DNA of 64,000 bases from Enterobacter chengduensis (GCF_001984825.2 NZ_CP043318.1:1984001-2048000), one strand, 5' to 3'; numbered from the stretch's first letter, positions 1 to 10,960 are shown. Program-made: numbers and translations. The notes: generated from the sequence alone by a model not told the origin.

Positions 1-744
1 GTAGAACTGATCGCCATTCGGCAATTCGCCGGTGAAGGCCGGGAATTTATTCTGCGCGCTGTAGCGACCATCTGACTGGAACCAGGAGAAGACCTTGCGC
101 ACCGGCTGGATTGGCAGCTCCGGCAGCAGGCGAGTGACCCATGTTCCTGCGCTGACCAGCAGGCGGGATGCTGAATAGTCGCCGTCAATCGTTGTGACCG
201 TAACGCCGTTTTCGTCATGGGTGATGGTTTCCACCGGACAGTTAAACAGCTGCGCACAGCCGGCTTTCGCCGCAAGATCGATCCAGGTTTTGATCGCCGT
301 TTCACAATGCAGCACGCCGGAGTGGGCTTCGAAGAGGGCGATATAATCATCCGGGACGGTAATTTCAGGCCAGCGCGCGGTAATACCCGTTGCGTCCAGT
401 TTCTCCACGTCCAGATTAAAGGCCTTCGCGCTGCGCTCGACGCTGGCGAGAAATTCAGAATGGGCAGGGCCCAGGTTGACGACGCCGGTACGCTCGAAGA
501 TGCGATCCTCGGTCTGCTTCGCCAGCTCATCCCACAGCGTCTGGGCGCGCAGCACCAGCGGCACGTAGCGCTCGCCTTCTCCGTACGCATGGCGCATGAG
601 GCGAGTATCGCCATGATGGCTACCCTCCGAATGAGGAGGAAGATGGGCATCGATCATCAGGACCTTCAGCCCTGCCTGCGTCGCGTAATAACCGGCGGCA
701 GAGCCCACGGAGCCGCTACCAATAATGATTAAGTCGTATCTCAT
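1..744 (-). CDS. solA: N-methyl-L-tryptophan oxidase SolA (partial, N-terminal 248 residues)
   Basis: Flavoprotein of the monomeric sarcosine oxidase / N-methyltryptophan oxidase family, which oxidatively demethylates N-methyl amino acids with a covalently bound FAD. The ATG at 744-742 opens [20 protein letters not shown], a textbook Rossmann dinucleotide-binding strand with GSGSVG. The stretch [19 protein letters not shown] follows and is characteristic of this family. The frame stays open to base 1, so about 124 residues of the usual 372 lie outside the window, including the flavin-attachment cysteine region. It heads the same neighbourhood as in E. coli (solA, bssS, dinI, pyrC). Function is from family knowledge; only the FAD fold is directly visible. 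Confidence 0.93.
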   Translation of the reverse strand, partial: MRYDLIIIGSGSVGSAAGYYATQAGLKVLMIDAHLPPHSEGSHHGDTRLMRHAYGEGERYVPLVLRAQTLWDELAKQTEDRIFERTGVVNLGPAHSEFLASVERSAKAFNLDVEKLDATGITARWPEITVPDDYIALFEAHSGVLHCETAIKTWIDLAAKAGCAQLFNCPVETITHDENGVTVTTIDGDYSASRLLVSAGTWVTRLLPELPIQPVRKVFSWFQSDGRYSAQNKFPAFTGELPNGDQFY

Positions 745-860
745 ATGCATCTCTTAAACTGACGTTTTGTTAGCAGAGTAATTAACAACGCGGGCTTAGA
801 CAAGGGAGAAATAAATAAGGCACCGCGAGGGTGCCTGTAGAGAGAAAAGTGGGCATAAGC

Positions 861-1115
861 TTAGTGCCGTTTATACTCATTTTCCTGATAGTCGCCAGAT
901 TCTATTTTTGCAATACCTGCCTCTAAAATAGAAATAAACTGACGGGCGACGTCTGTTGTTAGCCACAGCGTCTGTCCAACTTCCGCTTCGTCACGGTTAA
1001 GTTGATTCGGGGTCTGGTAGTGCAAACGCAGCATCAGCGCATCGTAGCTATCTACGGTACTGATATCCCAGCCGACAAGTGGATGGGTCTGGATCACTTC
1101 ACTATTCTTTTCCAT
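861..1115 (-). CDS. bssS: Biofilm regulator BssS
   Basis: Small 84-residue cytoplasmic protein, the same length as E. coli BssS (YceP). It begins MEKNSEVIQTHPLVGWDIST and ends in a charged tail, ENEYKRH. In E. coli it affects biofilm formation and indole/AI-2 signalling; no catalytic motif is visible here and its biochemical role is unknown. It lies on its own between solA and dinI, on the same strand as both, with a GGGGGTTA-type purine-rich ribosome site just upstream of the ATG. Identification rests on sequence resemblance and position. Confidence 0.9.
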   Translation of the reverse strand: MEKNSEVIQTHPLVGWDISTVDSYDALMLRLHYQTPNQLNRDEAEVGQTLWLTTDVARQFISILEAGIAKIESGDYQENEYKRH

Positions 1116-1340
1116 TATAACCCCCTTAATGCGTGTTAGAAGACAACGGCTCTGAGGTTCAATGCATGTTTTTCTGAAGGCATCTTCAGTATATCAAGTA
1201 ATAAGGGTTCCGACGGGAAAAATAAACAGGTAGCAACACATTTTCCTGCTTTTTAGGATTGTTCGAGCAATAAAACACCATCTTGTTCACGATTCTTAAA
1301 GAAGATGCCGAATTAATTTGAACTTACCGTGTTTTAGACG

Positions 1341-1370
1341 AAAAAAAGCCGGGGCGACCCGGCAAAAAAA
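1341..1370 (-). terminator. Rho-independent terminator after dinI
   Basis: GCCGGG-GCGA-CCCGGC stem-loop flanked by seven A on each side (read on + strand), so the minus-strand transcript of dinI ends in a GC hairpin followed by seven U. It lies 20 bases past the dinI stop. The A tract on the other side would let it work in both directions. Confidence 0.85.
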
Positions 1371-1388
1371 CACAATGAGGGAGCAGTG

Positions 1389-1634
1389 TTAATCTGTGAT
1401 AAACCAGTCGTCTGCGCTTTCCCACGTTTCCTGCAGGATTTCGCTGATGCGGTCTTTATCTTCTTTCGCGGCACCCATTACTGAGAGGTTGTTTGCCGCG
1501 GCGTAGCGCACCGTGACGGCACCCGCGTTGTCGGGAAAGGTGTTGTTAATACGACGGGATAATTCGCCGGCCAGCGCGTCAAGCGCGCCGGCAGGCAGAA
1601 CGGTAGTTTTGGCAATGGTGACTTCAATACGCAT
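1389..1634 (-). CDS. dinI: DNA damage-inducible protein DinI
   Basis: SOS modulator of 81 residues that binds and stabilises RecA filaments and dampens UmuD and LexA co-protease activity. The protein starts MRIEVTIAKTTVLPAGALDA and ends ESADDWFITD, the acidic C-terminal helix that mimics DNA when contacting RecA. A longer open frame exists upstream (to 1691), but the ATG at 1634-1632 gives the family length and leaves the LexA box upstream rather than inside the gene. It is a single-gene unit with its own terminator. Confidence 0.93.
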   Translation of the reverse strand: MRIEVTIAKTTVLPAGALDALAGELSRRINNTFPDNAGAVTVRYAAANNLSVMGAAKEDKDRISEILQETWESADDWFITD

Positions 1635-1653
1635 AAATGCCCCCTGTGTAATA

Positions 1654-1673
1654 TACTGTTTATTTATACAGGC
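1654..1673 (-). promoter_or_regulatory. LexA (SOS) box of dinI
   Basis: TACTGTTTATTTATACAGGC contains CTG (1656-1658), ten A/T-rich bases, then CAG (1669-1671), the LexA operator pattern CTG-N10-CAG. It sits 20 bases upstream of the dinI start, the expected place for SOS repression. Confidence 0.9.
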
Positions 1674-1708
1674 ATATTGTCGGTTTGACAACCAGGGGCA
1701 TTGATTTT

Positions 1709-2755
1709 TTAACGTTTTACCGTCCAGCTTACGGTCTCGCCCGCCAGGAACGGGATCAGCGTGTCATCCGTCAGCGCAATAGACTCCTCAACGTGGCTCG
1801 CTTTACGCTCCAGTTCGATGAAGGTGTCGTTGGCCGGCAGGCCGTAGAAGCGCGGGCCGTTAAGGGAGCAGAACGCTTCGAAATATTCCAGCGCGTTCAT
1901 CTCTTCAAATACGGTCGCGTAGCTGGCAAGTGCCGTTGGGGCGTTGAAGCAGCCTGCGCATCCGCAGCTCGCCTCTTTACGGTGGCGGGCGTGAGGCGCG
2001 GAATCGGTGCCGAGGAACGCGCGGGTGAACCGGCTGGCCACCAGCTCGCGCAGCGCCTGCTGGTGAACGTTGCGCTTGAGGATCGGCAGGCAGTACAGAT
2101 GAGGGCGCACCCCGCCCACCAGCATATGGTTACGGTTAAACATCAGGTGCTGTGGGGTGATGGTGGCGGCAATCAACTCGTTGCCGTCACGCACGTACTC
2201 CGCCGCGTCTTTGGTGGTGATATGTTCAAAGACCACTTTAAGCGCAGGCAGGCGCTGGCGCAGCGGTTCCATCACGGTCTCGATAAAGCGGGCTTCACGG
2301 TCAAAGATGTCAATCTCGGCATGCGTGACTTCACCATGCACCAGCAGCGGCATGCCCAGTTTCTGCATACGTTCCAGCACCGGCATGATGGCATCAATGC
2401 TGGTGACGCCGTGGCTGGAGTTGGTGGTGGCGTTCGCCGGGTAGAGTTTCGCTGCCGTAAATACGCCTTCGTTAAACCCGCGCTCCACCTCGTTCGGATC
2501 CAGCGAGTCGGTCAGATAGCAGGTCATCAGCGGGGTAAAATCGTGTCCCGCAGGCACGGCATCCAGGATACGCTGGCGATACGCGATCGCGGCATCGACG
2601 GTGGTGACTGGTGGCACCAGGTTAGGCATGACAATCGCGCGGCCATAAATTTCGCTGGTATAAGGCACGACGGTTTTCAGCATATCGCCATCGCGCAGAT
2701 GGATATGCCAGTCGTCTGGGCGGCGGATTTTTAAAACCTGGGGTTGTACAGTCAT
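1709..2755 (-). CDS. pyrC: Dihydroorotase
   Basis: Third step of pyrimidine synthesis: reversible cyclisation of N-carbamoyl-aspartate to dihydroorotate by a binuclear zinc enzyme. The 348-residue protein is the class II (E. coli-type) length. [13 protein letters not shown] near the N-terminus supplies the first two metal histidines, [13 protein letters not shown] carries the lysine that is carboxylated to bridge the zincs, and [13 protein letters not shown] supplies the later aspartate. The ATG at 2755 follows GGAGCTTCC. Regulation is visible upstream: a PurR box, and a leader whose CCGGC can pair with GCCGG next to the ribosome site. Confidence 0.97.
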   Translation of the reverse strand: MTVQPQVLKIRRPDDWHIHLRDGDMLKTVVPYTSEIYGRAIVMPNLVPPVTTVDAAIAYRQRILDAVPAGHDFTPLMTCYLTDSLDPNEVERGFNEGVFTAAKLYPANATTNSSHGVTSIDAIMPVLERMQKLGMPLLVHGEVTHAEIDIFDREARFIETVMEPLRQRLPALKVVFEHITTKDAAEYVRDGNELIAATITPQHLMFNRNHMLVGGVRPHLYCLPILKRNVHQQALRELVASRFTRAFLGTDSAPHARHRKEASCGCAGCFNAPTALASYATVFEEMNALEYFEAFCSLNGPRFYGLPANDTFIELERKASHVEESIALTDDTLIPFLAGETVSWTVKR

Positions 2756-2762
2756 GGAAGCT

Positions 2763-2818
2763 CCGGCTTGTCAGGAATCAGTCATAAGGATGGCTGTTTT
2801 TGCCGGACACAAATCATA
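2763..2818 (-). promoter_or_regulatory. pyrC promoter and leader with pyrimidine-sensitive hairpin
   Basis: On the minus strand a -10 box TATGAT (2818-2813) precedes TTGTGTCCGGC. Starting at the C residues (about 2806) puts CCGGC at the RNA 5' end, and this is complementary to GCCGG (2767-2763), which abuts the pyrC ribosome site. In E. coli and Salmonella, high CTP favours initiation at C and the longer RNA folds to block translation; low CTP shifts initiation to the downstream G and abolishes the stem. All parts of that switch are present here; its operation is inferred. Confidence 0.75.
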
Positions 2819-2819
2819 A

Positions 2820-2835
2820 GCGGAAACGTTTTCGT
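2820..2835 (-). promoter_or_regulatory. PurR operator upstream of pyrC
   Basis: GCGGAAACGTTTTCGT matches the PurR consensus ACGCAAACGTTTTCGT at 14 of 16 positions and lies over the -35/spacer side of the pyrC promoter. pyrC is a known PurR target in E. coli. Confidence 0.75.
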
Positions 2836-2851
2836 TTGCACACTTTTCCGT

Positions 2852-2877
2852 AAAAAAAAGGGGCGCCGCAGCGCCCC
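2852..2877 (-). terminator. Terminator after yceB
   Basis: GGGGCGC-CGCA-GCGCCCC, a seven-pair stem with a four-base loop. It is followed on the minus strand by eight T (the A run at 2852-2859). It begins six bases past the yceB stop codon. Confidence 0.85.
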
Positions 2878-2882
2878 TCAGG

Positions 2883-3443
2883 TTAATCGGTGAAAGGAAT
2901 GATAATTTCTCCCGGCTTCACCTCTATCCCTTTTGCGTATTTTTTCGCCAGAGCTTCACCCTTGCTTTTATCTTCACTTAAGACGTACGCGGGCTGCTGG
3001 TTAAAGTAATTCCGCAGCGACTGGTTCAGATAGGGCATCAGGGTTTGCAGAACCGGCGCCATCTTGTCCGGCGAGACCTGCGCATCGACGACTTCCATCT
3101 CCTGCAGGAAAATGGCCCCTTTTTCTTTGTTGAAAACGGGGAGCGCCTTCAGCTTGAGCTTGATGTTGGCCTTCTGATTGCCAAAGAGGGATGACATATC
3201 TAGAGCCGCATCACCTGCCAGGGTGACTTTGTTTGGCTCCTCACGTCCGATCTGGCTGGTGAGATTCGTGAGGACGATATGCGCGTCCGCCAGACCCGGC
3301 ACGCCAATGTCTTTAGAAAAATTATTATGTTTTTCCAGCGCCTGATTAATTTCCTGTTCACTGACGGTATATTGCGTGAGCTGGTTACAGCCAACCAGCA
3401 GGCCGCTGACGACCAATGCCGCGGCTAAAACAATTTTCTTCAT
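2883..3443 (-). CDS. yceB: Outer-membrane lipoprotein YceB (DUF1439)
   Basis: Predicted lipoprotein of 186 residues, the E. coli length. The signal peptide MKKIVLAAALVVSGLLVGCN ends in a lipobox LVGC and asparagine follows the cysteine, which favours the outer membrane. The rest has the alternating pattern of the DUF1439 fold, thought to bind hydrophobic ligands; the precise role is unknown. The ATG at 3443-3441 is chosen over an upstream TTG (3455) because GAGGAAC sits at the right distance from it and it gives a clean signal peptide. It has its own terminator. Confidence 0.9.
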   Translation of the reverse strand: MKKIVLAAALVVSGLLVGCNQLTQYTVSEQEINQALEKHNNFSKDIGVPGLADAHIVLTNLTSQIGREEPNKVTLAGDAALDMSSLFGNQKANIKLKLKALPVFNKEKGAIFLQEMEVVDAQVSPDKMAPVLQTLMPYLNQSLRNYFNQQPAYVLSEDKSKGEALAKKYAKGIEVKPGEIIIPFTD

Positions 3444-3566
3444 AGTGTTCCTCAACGAAAAATCGGCGCTTCTGTCCTGTTACGCCAGTATGTCAGCGTG
3501 AATGGGCAGAAACCAGCAGAAAAAACTGAGAAGCGGGGCGGGAAAGACTCCCGCCAGAGAGAAAGG

Positions 3567-4775
3567 CTACGCGCCGGGCTCGAGCATGCCGCTCGCGCTG
3601 CGCTTCTGGCTGAACTGCCACCAGAGGGCCAGGAGCGTCATAAAGCCCACCGCGCCGAGCATCATCCACGGGAGTTCGGGCTGGTTCAGCGCTTTGCCGG
3701 CATCAAACAGCCAGCCGCCGCCGGCATACCCCAATGCGCCGCCCAGCGCCAGCCCCAGCCGGCTGAAGCCCATATAGCTGCCGCGGGCACGCGCATCCGC
3801 AAGCGAGGCGCTCAGCGTTTCACGGGCAGGCTCGGCGATGATCGAGCCAATATAAAAGGTGCAAATCAGCGTAAACAGCTGCTGGAGCGAGTTCACCAGG
3901 CCGATCGGCATCATGCTCAGCGTCATCAGGAACAGCCCGGCCATCAGGCGATGCTCCAGGCGAAAACGCCGCTCGCTCCAGCGGGCGATGGGGTAGAGCA
4001 GCGTCAGAGACAGGCAGGCCTCAATGGCGTACATCCACTTAACGGCGGCAGGCGTACCCGCAATGTCGTTAACCATAATTGGCAGCATCAGCATGACCTG
4101 CACGGCCAGCATGTAATACCCGGTCAGGGTCAACACGTAGGTGACAAAACGCTTGTCTCGCATGACGCGTCCAAGCCCCTCGCGCACCGGCGCTTTCACC
4201 GTCGACAGCTTCCAGGCAGGAAGGTAGAGGCCGTTGAACAGCGCGCACAGGATAAAGAGCACCGCGCCAGCGGCGCAGACCAGACGGAAGTCATACTGCA
4301 GCAGCCAGCTTCCCAGCAGGGCGCCGACAACCGCTCCGGCGCTGTCCTGCATCATGAGTATCGAGAAAAAACGACCACGATGCTGAGGGCGAATCAGCTT
4401 CACCACCAGCGCGGTGCGTGGCGGATCGAACAGCGTGCCCCCAATACCGGAAAGGAAACAGGAGAACCAGAGCAGCCAGGGCTCGTGGGCGACCGCCATG
4501 GTGGCAAACCCTGCCGCGCGCAGCAGCATACCGATCACGATCATCGGCTTAGCGCCAAAGCGGTCAGCGATGGCCCCGCCAAAGACGCCCAGACCCTGCT
4601 GGACAAACTGGCGTAACCCTAGGGCAATGCCAACCATGAGTGCCGCCCAGCCCATTTGATCGACAAAGCGGATCGAGATGAGCGGAAAAACGACAAAAAA
4701 GCCGAGCACGACCAGCATGTTATCGACGAGCAGGAAATATTTACCCAGGCTCCTGGCCTGTGATACGCGGGACAT
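3567..4775 (-). CDS. mdtH: MFS multidrug efflux transporter MdtH
   Basis: Inner-membrane proton antiporter of the major facilitator superfamily, 402 residues with about twelve hydrophobic segments. It starts [20 protein letters not shown]. The cytoplasmic loop [16 protein letters not shown] is the superfamily motif A after helix 2, and [15 protein letters not shown] lies in helix 5. E. coli MdtH gives modest fluoroquinolone resistance when overproduced; the natural substrate is unknown. It is transcribed divergently from rimJ, as in E. coli. A GGAGGGAAAA-type ribosome site precedes the ATG. Confidence 0.95.
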   Translation of the reverse strand: MSRVSQARSLGKYFLLVDNMLVVLGFFVVFPLISIRFVDQMGWAALMVGIALGLRQFVQQGLGVFGGAIADRFGAKPMIVIGMLLRAAGFATMAVAHEPWLLWFSCFLSGIGGTLFDPPRTALVVKLIRPQHRGRFFSILMMQDSAGAVVGALLGSWLLQYDFRLVCAAGAVLFILCALFNGLYLPAWKLSTVKAPVREGLGRVMRDKRFVTYVLTLTGYYMLAVQVMLMLPIMVNDIAGTPAAVKWMYAIEACLSLTLLYPIARWSERRFRLEHRLMAGLFLMTLSMMPIGLVNSLQQLFTLICTFYIGSIIAEPARETLSASLADARARGSYMGFSRLGLALGGALGYAGGGWLFDAGKALNQPELPWMMLGAVGFMTLLALWWQFSQKRSASGMLEPGA

Positions 4776-5011
4776 TTTCCCTCCAGGGAAAATAAGAAGG
4801 TGAGCACGCTAACATTCTGCGGTGTCGCCGCACGTTTTCCCACCCCCGGAGGTGACAATATTTTTTTATCAAAAGGGTGCTTTGATAGAGAGTTCTCATC
4901 GAAAATGGTGAAAAGCGCGCAAAATGGTATGTCACTGTTTTCACAGACGGCGCAGGCGCAGGTATAGTAAAGCTAATGGGTGAGCAGAAGTGACGGGAAG
5001 GAGTGGTATCG

Positions 5012-5596
5012 ATGTTTGGCTATCGCAGTAATGTGCCAAAAGTGCGTCTGACAACGGACAGGCTGGTCGTTCGTCTGGTGCACGAGCGTGATGCCTGGCG
5101 TCTGGCGGATTATTACGCCGAGAATCGCCAGTTTTTAAAACCCTGGGAACCCGTTCGGGACGAGAGCCATTGTTACCCTTCCGGCTGGCAGGCGCGGCTC
5201 AGCATGATCGCGGAATTTCACAAGCAGGGCAGCGCGTTTTATTTTGCGCTGCTGGATCCAGAAGAGAAAGAGATTATCGGGATCGCCAATTTTTCAAACG
5301 TGGTGCGGGGATCGTTTCACGCCTGCTACCTTGGCTACTCCATCGGCCAGAAATGGCAGGGGCAGGGGCTGATGTACGAGGCGCTGACGGTGGCGATCCG
5401 CTATATGCAACGCACGCAGCACGTCCATCGCATTATGGCGAACTATATGCCGCATAACCAGCGCAGCGGCAATTTGCTGGCGCGTTTAGGGTTTGAGAAA
5501 GAGGGGTACGCCAAAGACTATCTGCTGATAGACGGAGAGTGGCGCGACCACGTTCTGACGGCGTTAACCACCCGTGACTGGACCGCAGGTCGTTAA
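5012..5596 (+). CDS. rimJ: Ribosomal protein S5 alanine N-acetyltransferase RimJ
   Basis: GNAT-family enzyme that acetylates the N-terminal alanine of ribosomal protein S5 and has been linked to 30S assembly. The 194 residues match the E. coli length. The acetyl-CoA loop is seen in [19 protein letters not shown], and [21 protein letters not shown] is the typical C-terminal GNAT strand and helix. ATG 5012 is preferred over a GTG nine bases earlier because GGAAGGAG lies at normal spacing and [11 protein letters not shown] is the family start. It is followed after nine bases by yceH, so the two are probably cotranscribed. Confidence 0.95.
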   Translation: MFGYRSNVPKVRLTTDRLVVRLVHERDAWRLADYYAENRQFLKPWEPVRDESHCYPSGWQARLSMIAEFHKQGSAFYFALLDPEEKEIIGIANFSNVVRGSFHACYLGYSIGQKWQGQGLMYEALTVAIRYMQRTQHVHRIMANYMPHNQRSGNLLARLGFEKEGYAKDYLLIDGEWRDHVLTALTTRDWTAGR

Positions 5597-5605
5597 GGAG
5601 AAAAA

Positions 5606-6256
5606 ATGAAGTATCAGCTAAACGCTACAGAAGCGCGCGTGATTGGGTGCTTGCTCGAAAAACAGGTCACCACGCCGGAGCAGTATCCGCTCTCCGTCAA
5701 CGCCGTGACCATGGCCTGCAACCAGAAGACCAACCGCGAGCCGGTGATGAACCTCAGCGAGCATGACGTTCAGGACGTGCTGGATGCACTGGTAAAACGC
5801 CACTATCTGCGCACCGTCAGCGGCTTCGGCAACCGCGTGACCAAATACGAACAGCGCTTCTGTAACTCCGAGTTTGGCGACCTGAAGCTGAGCAGTGCGG
5901 AAGTGGCGGTCATCACCACGCTGCTGCTGCGCGGGGCGCAAACCCCGGGCGAACTGCGCACGCGCGCGTCGCGTATGCACGAGTTTAGCGATATGCAGGA
6001 AGTCGAGCAGACCCTGGAAGGGCTGGCGGCGCGTGAAGACGGCCCCTACGTGGCGCGTCTGCCGCGCGAGCCGGGCAAGCGTGAAAGCCGCTATATGCAC
6101 CTCTTCAGCGGTGACGTCGAGGTCGCTAGTGTGGAGAGCGACGCGGGATCTTTAGCAAGCAACGACACGCTTGCCGCGCGCGTAGAGGCGCTTGAAGAAG
6201 AGGTCGCTGGGCTGAAACAGCGTCTGGACGCGTTGCTGGCACATTTGGGAGACTAA
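5606..6256 (+). CDS. yceH: YceH family protein (DUF480)
   Basis: Conserved 216-residue protein made of two winged-helix-like halves. The first half opens [20 protein letters not shown] and contains [17 protein letters not shown]. The C-terminal 30 residues ([20 protein letters not shown]) form a heptad coiled coil that suggests an oligomer. No enzyme motif is present and the function is not known; the fold suggests nucleic-acid or protein binding. Translation probably couples to rimJ upstream (GGAGAAAA ribosome site) and to yceM, which starts two bases after its stop. Confidence 0.9.
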   Translation: MKYQLNATEARVIGCLLEKQVTTPEQYPLSVNAVTMACNQKTNREPVMNLSEHDVQDVLDALVKRHYLRTVSGFGNRVTKYEQRFCNSEFGDLKLSSAEVAVITTLLLRGAQTPGELRTRASRMHEFSDMQEVEQTLEGLAAREDGPYVARLPREPGKRESRYMHLFSGDVEVASVESDAGSLASNDTLAARVEALEEEVAGLKQRLDALLAHLGD

Positions 6257-6258
6257 CA

Positions 6259-7182
6259 TTGAAAAAATTACGCATTGGCGCGGTGGGGCTGGGTGGTATC
6301 GCGCAAAAAGCCTGGCTTCCGGTTTTAGGGGCAGCGACGGACTGGACCCTGCAAGGGGCATGGTCGCCCACCCGAGAAAAGGCAGAACGGATCTGCGACA
6401 CCTGGCGCATCCCTTATGCGGCATCGCTTCAGGATCTGGCCCGCGAGTGTGATGCGGTATTTGTGCACACCTCAACGGCCACCCACTATCAGGTGGTGAG
6501 CGAGTTACTCAACGCGGGCGTCCACGTCTGCGTGGATAAACCGCTGGCGGAAAATGTTCAGGATGCCGAGCGGCTGATTGAGCTGGCGTCGCGCAAAAAA
6601 CTGACGCTGATGGTGGGCTTCAACCGCCGCTTCGCGCCGCTTTATCAGCAGCTGAAGGCGCAGTCGGGCACGCTCGCTTCGCTTAGGATGGATAAGCACC
6701 GCACCGACAGCGTAGGGCCAAACGATCTGCGCTTTACGCTTCTGGATGACTATCTGCACGTTGTGGATACGGCGCTGTGGCTGAGCAACGGCGAAGCGCT
6801 GCTGAAAAGCGGTACCCTGGTGACGAACGACCAGGGGCAGATGGTCTACGCGGAACACCACTTTGCCGTTGAGCATCTTCAGATTACCACCAGCATGCAC
6901 CGTCGGGCGGGAAGTCAGCGCGAATCGGTGCAGGCGGTGACCGACGGCGCGCTCTATGACATTACGGACATGCGCGAGTGGCGGGAAGAGAAGGGCAACG
7001 GCGTGGTGACGCTCCCGGCGCCGGGCTGGCAGAGCACCCTTGAGCAGCGCGGTTTCGCAGGATGCGCCCGCCACTTTATCACCTGCGTGCAAAATCAGAC
7101 GGTTCCTGAAACGTCCGGCGAGCAGGCCATTATGGCCCAGCGCATTGTGGAAAGGCTCTGGCGCGAGGCCATGAGCGAATAA
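6259..7182 (+). CDS. yceM: Gfo/Idh/MocA-family oxidoreductase YceM (MviM)
   Basis: Predicted NAD(P)-dependent dehydrogenase of 307 residues. The N-terminal Rossmann motif is RIGAVGLGGIAQKAW, and VHVCVDKPLAENVQDAE contains the EKP-like catalytic lysine motif of the family (here DKP). Substrate unknown; it was once named a virulence factor together with murJ purely from gene position. The start codon is TTG at 6259, two bases after the yceH stop; no ATG is available at the family N-terminus MKKLRIG. murJ follows after a 129-base gap holding a REP element. Confidence 0.9.
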   Translation: MKKLRIGAVGLGGIAQKAWLPVLGAATDWTLQGAWSPTREKAERICDTWRIPYAASLQDLARECDAVFVHTSTATHYQVVSELLNAGVHVCVDKPLAENVQDAERLIELASRKKLTLMVGFNRRFAPLYQQLKAQSGTLASLRMDKHRTDSVGPNDLRFTLLDDYLHVVDTALWLSNGEALLKSGTLVTNDQGQMVYAEHHFAVEHLQITTSMHRRAGSQRESVQAVTDGALYDITDMREWREEKGNGVVTLPAPGWQSTLEQRGFAGCARHFITCVQNQTVPETSGEQAIMAQRIVERLWREAMSE

Positions 7183-7227
7183 TTCGCTGTAACATCTGCG
7201 GATAGTAATTCGTTGAAATCCGGTTAG

Positions 7228-8847
<1,620 letters not shown>

Positions 8848-8853
8848 ACGCCA

Positions 8854-8882
8854 AAAGGGGAGTTCACCTTAGGGTGCTCCCC
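8854..8882 (-). terminator. Terminator for flgMN (possibly both directions)
   Basis: GGGGAG-TTCACC-TTAG-GGTG-CTCCCC hairpin between the convergent murJ and flgN genes. On the minus strand it is followed by TTTTGG, so it best serves the flgMN transcript; on the plus strand no T run follows. Confidence 0.65.
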
Positions 8883-8906
8883 ACTGCATGATTTGTCGCT
8901 GATGCG

Positions 8907-9332
8907 TCAAATCGAAATCTTTTTAACTCCCGCAATACGCGCCGTCGCTGTCTGACCGTCCGCACCGTACAGTCCGGTTTCTTTATGCGGTTTCAGTACC
9001 TCAAGCGCCTGCTGATTTCGCTCAATCTGACCTTCCAGCAGCCAGCCGTTGTGCTGGTTAAGATCGCGCAGGAGCTGGGTTTTTTCGGTAATGGTCTGCC
9101 AGCGCTCAACGATATCGTCATTGGCGCTGCGCTTTGGATCTTGCTCAGCGCGACGCTGTTGCTCAAGATAATCCAGCGTTGCCAGAAGCGAACTTTTGTC
9201 TTCAGTAATACGCTGCAGCGCGCTGCCGTTGATGTGGCCGGAAGAGAGATGCTGTTGCTCAGCGTCCATTACCGTTTTCAGGTCGTTCAGGACAACCGTC
9301 ATTTGGTCCAGTATTTCTGACAGTCGACTCAT
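8907..9332 (-). CDS. flgN: Flagellar chaperone FlgN
   Basis: Type III export chaperone for the hook-filament junction proteins FlgK and FlgL, keeping them unpolymerised in the cytoplasm and delivering them to the export gate. The 141-residue protein is almost wholly alpha-helical: MSRLSEILDQMTVVLNDLKT at the N-terminus, polar heptads through the middle, and the C-terminal helix that binds substrates. It starts four bases after the flgM stop, so the two are translationally linked. Its substrates flgK and flgL lie at the far end of the same flg block. Confidence 0.93.
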   Translation of the reverse strand: MSRLSEILDQMTVVLNDLKTVMDAEQQHLSSGHINGSALQRITEDKSSLLATLDYLEQQRRAEQDPKRSANDDIVERWQTITEKTQLLRDLNQHNGWLLEGQIERNQQALEVLKPHKETGLYGADGQTATARIAGVKKISI

Positions 9333-9336
9333 ACGG

Positions 9337-9630
9337 TTAGTTACTCTGCAAGAAACTCTGAGCTTCCTGAATCAGGGCATCAGCAATCTTGCTGGTATCC
9401 ATTTTCAGCTCACCGTTACGAATAGCCGTTTTCAACGCTTCAACACGTTCCATATTGATATCGTTGGTGCCTGGCTGCATCAGTTTTGCCTGGGCGTCGC
9501 TCAGGGTCACGCTGGTGCTGTTGGACGTTGACGGTTTTTCCAGACGCGTTTTCTGCGCAGGAGCGTCATTCGTTTCGCGAGGCTGTACAGCGCTTACCGG
9601 CTTCAGGGCTGATGTACGATCAATGCTCAT
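9337..9630 (-). CDS. flgM: Anti-sigma-28 factor FlgM
   Basis: Holds sigma-28 (FliA) inactive until the hook is finished, then is itself secreted through the completed basal body. 97 residues, starting [15 protein letters not shown]. The N-terminal half is polar and probably disordered, as needed for secretion, and the C-terminal half ([20 protein letters not shown]) holds the sigma-binding helices. Directly upstream is a clear sigma-28 promoter (9691-9717), which gives the known feedback of sigma-28 on its own inhibitor; flgA read-through provides the earlier supply. Confidence 0.95.
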   Translation of the reverse strand: MSIDRTSALKPVSAVQPRETNDAPAQKTRLEKPSTSNSTSVTLSDAQAKLMQPGTNDINMERVEALKTAIRNGELKMDTSKIADALIQEAQSFLQSN

Positions 9631-9690
9631 AGTGTTGTCCTCATCGAGGGTTCGCGGCGTTTGCGCCTGACATCATCATTAATGGAATAT

Positions 9691-9717
9691 TTATCGGCAC
9701 GCGCCGCGAAATCTTTA
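9691..9717 (-). promoter_or_regulatory. Sigma-28 (FliA) promoter of flgMN
   Basis: On the minus strand TAAAGATT, eleven bases, then GCCGATAA: the -35 differs from the consensus TAAAGTTT at one position only and the -10 is exact, with the correct 11-base spacer. It lies about 60 bases upstream of the flgM ATG, right after the flgA stop. Confidence 0.9.
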
Positions 9718-9723
9718 AAAAGA

Positions 9724-10383
9724 TTATAGGTTAATCAGAATATTCCCATCAGAATCGACGGTTCCGCTCACCACCTGGCCTGAGGACATTCTGACGCGGG
9801 CGTTTTGCGCCACCGCGGCATTGTTTAACGCTTTCCCTTCACTGTTGATGCTAAAGCCCTCTCCGTTGGCCACCACCATCACCTGTTGACCCGCTTTTAC
9901 CCGCCAGGCCTGGCGCAGCATCGAGAGCTGTATCGGCTGGCCGGGTGCGACATCGCGCAGGCTCACGGCGTCCTGGGCCTGGTTCATTTCCAGCATGGTG
10001 CGGGGCGGGAGCTGATCCAGACGGCCACGCTTCAGCATCACGCTGTTCGGCTGCAGCACGCTGCCGCGCGCAATGGGCACGGCGGCAACAACATAATTGC
10101 CCGTCGCCTGAACGGCAACCTGTAAATAGCGTTTTTCACCGGCGCAGCGTGCCAGCACGTTCACATTCCCCCACAGCCGGGTGGTCCCCGTCACGCTGAA
10201 TGACGGCTGGTCGCAGGTCGGGTAGAGATTCGGCGGCGTGCGCACGGTAACGTTAACCTCATCGCTAAAGCCCGCCAGCTTTTCCGCAAAGAAAGCCGTT
10301 AACCGATCCTGCAAGCCTTCAGCCCGCACCAGCGGGCTAAACAGCAAGAAAGTTGCCATCAGGCCACGTTTTAACGTTTGCAT
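9724..10383 (-). CDS. flgA: Flagellar P-ring assembly chaperone FlgA
   Basis: Periplasmic chaperone for polymerisation of FlgI into the P ring. A signal peptide (MQTLKRGLMATFLLFSPLVR, cleaved after ARAEG or close by) is followed by the SAF-like domain, with VVAAVPIARGSVLQPNSVML, and the C-terminal NARVRMSSGQVVSGTVDSDG, typical of FlgA. ATG 10383 gives 219 residues, the E. coli length; an in-frame GTG lies twelve bases earlier, but GGTGGA is well placed for the ATG. It is divergent from flgB across the FlhDC-controlled intergenic region. Confidence 0.94.
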   Translation of the reverse strand: MQTLKRGLMATFLLFSPLVRAEGLQDRLTAFFAEKLAGFSDEVNVTVRTPPNLYPTCDQPSFSVTGTTRLWGNVNVLARCAGEKRYLQVAVQATGNYVVAAVPIARGSVLQPNSVMLKRGRLDQLPPRTMLEMNQAQDAVSLRDVAPGQPIQLSMLRQAWRVKAGQQVMVVANGEGFSINSEGKALNNAAVAQNARVRMSSGQVVSGTVDSDGNILINL

Positions 10384-10439
10384 CGCAAGTTCCACCGTTT
10401 CCAGAGTTGAATGAATTCTACCTGCAGCGGTTTTGCATC

Positions 10440-10478
10440 AACGGAATAAATAGCGACGCATTTTGCGCTTATTCCGTC
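10440..10478. promoter_or_regulatory. FlhD4C2 box between flgA and flgB
   Basis: The half-site AACGGAATAAATAGCG (10440-10455) fits the published FlhDC pattern AA(C/T)G(C/G)N2-3AAATA(A/G)CG. A second, inverted copy of the GACGGAATAAGCGC type lies at 10478-10465, giving an inverted repeat with a spacer of about ten bases. The position, in the divergent flgA/flgB promoter region, is where class II flagellar activation is expected. Confidence 0.8.
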
Positions 10479-10540
10479 GATAGGGGAGACCGGGTGAGAT
10501 TTAAGCTGTGAACTGAAATTTTGCCATCAGCGGAGGAGAC

Positions 10541-10957
10541 ATGCTCGATAAACTCGACGCCGCGTTACGTTTTCAGCAGGAAGCGCTCAATTTACGCGCC
10601 CAGCGGCAGGAGATTTTAGCCGCCAACATCGCTAACGCCGATACCCCGGGGTTTCAGGCGCGCGATATTGATTTTTCCAGTGAACTCAAAAAGGTGATGG
10701 AGCGTGGACGTGCCGAAGGAACGGGTGTTGCACTTGCCATCACATCCTCTCGCCATATTCCTGCTCAGGCGATGACCGCGCCAGCGACCGATTTACTTTA
10801 CCGCATTCCCGATCAGCCCTCACTCGACGGTAACACCGTGGATATGGACCGGGAGCGTACGCAGTTTGCCGATAACAGCCTGAAATACCAGACGGGCCTG
10901 ACCGTACTCGGCGGACAAATCAAAGGCATGATGAACGTCCTGCAGGGGGGGAACTGA
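10541..10957 (+). CDS. flgB: Flagellar proximal rod protein FlgB
   Basis: Rod subunit next to the MS ring. 138 residues, opening [20 protein letters not shown]. The rod-hook signature for this family, [20 protein letters not shown], lies at about residues 27-46. It lacks a signal peptide because it is exported by the flagellar type III system. It is the first gene of flgBCDEFGHIJ, with GGAGGAG before the ATG and the FlhDC box about 60-100 bases upstream. flgC follows after three bases. Confidence 0.96.
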   Translation: MLDKLDAALRFQQEALNLRAQRQEILAANIANADTPGFQARDIDFSSELKKVMERGRAEGTGVALAITSSRHIPAQAMTAPATDLLYRIPDQPSLDGNTVDMDRERTQFADNSLKYQTGLTVLGGQIKGMMNVLQGGN

Positions 10958-10960
10958 TAG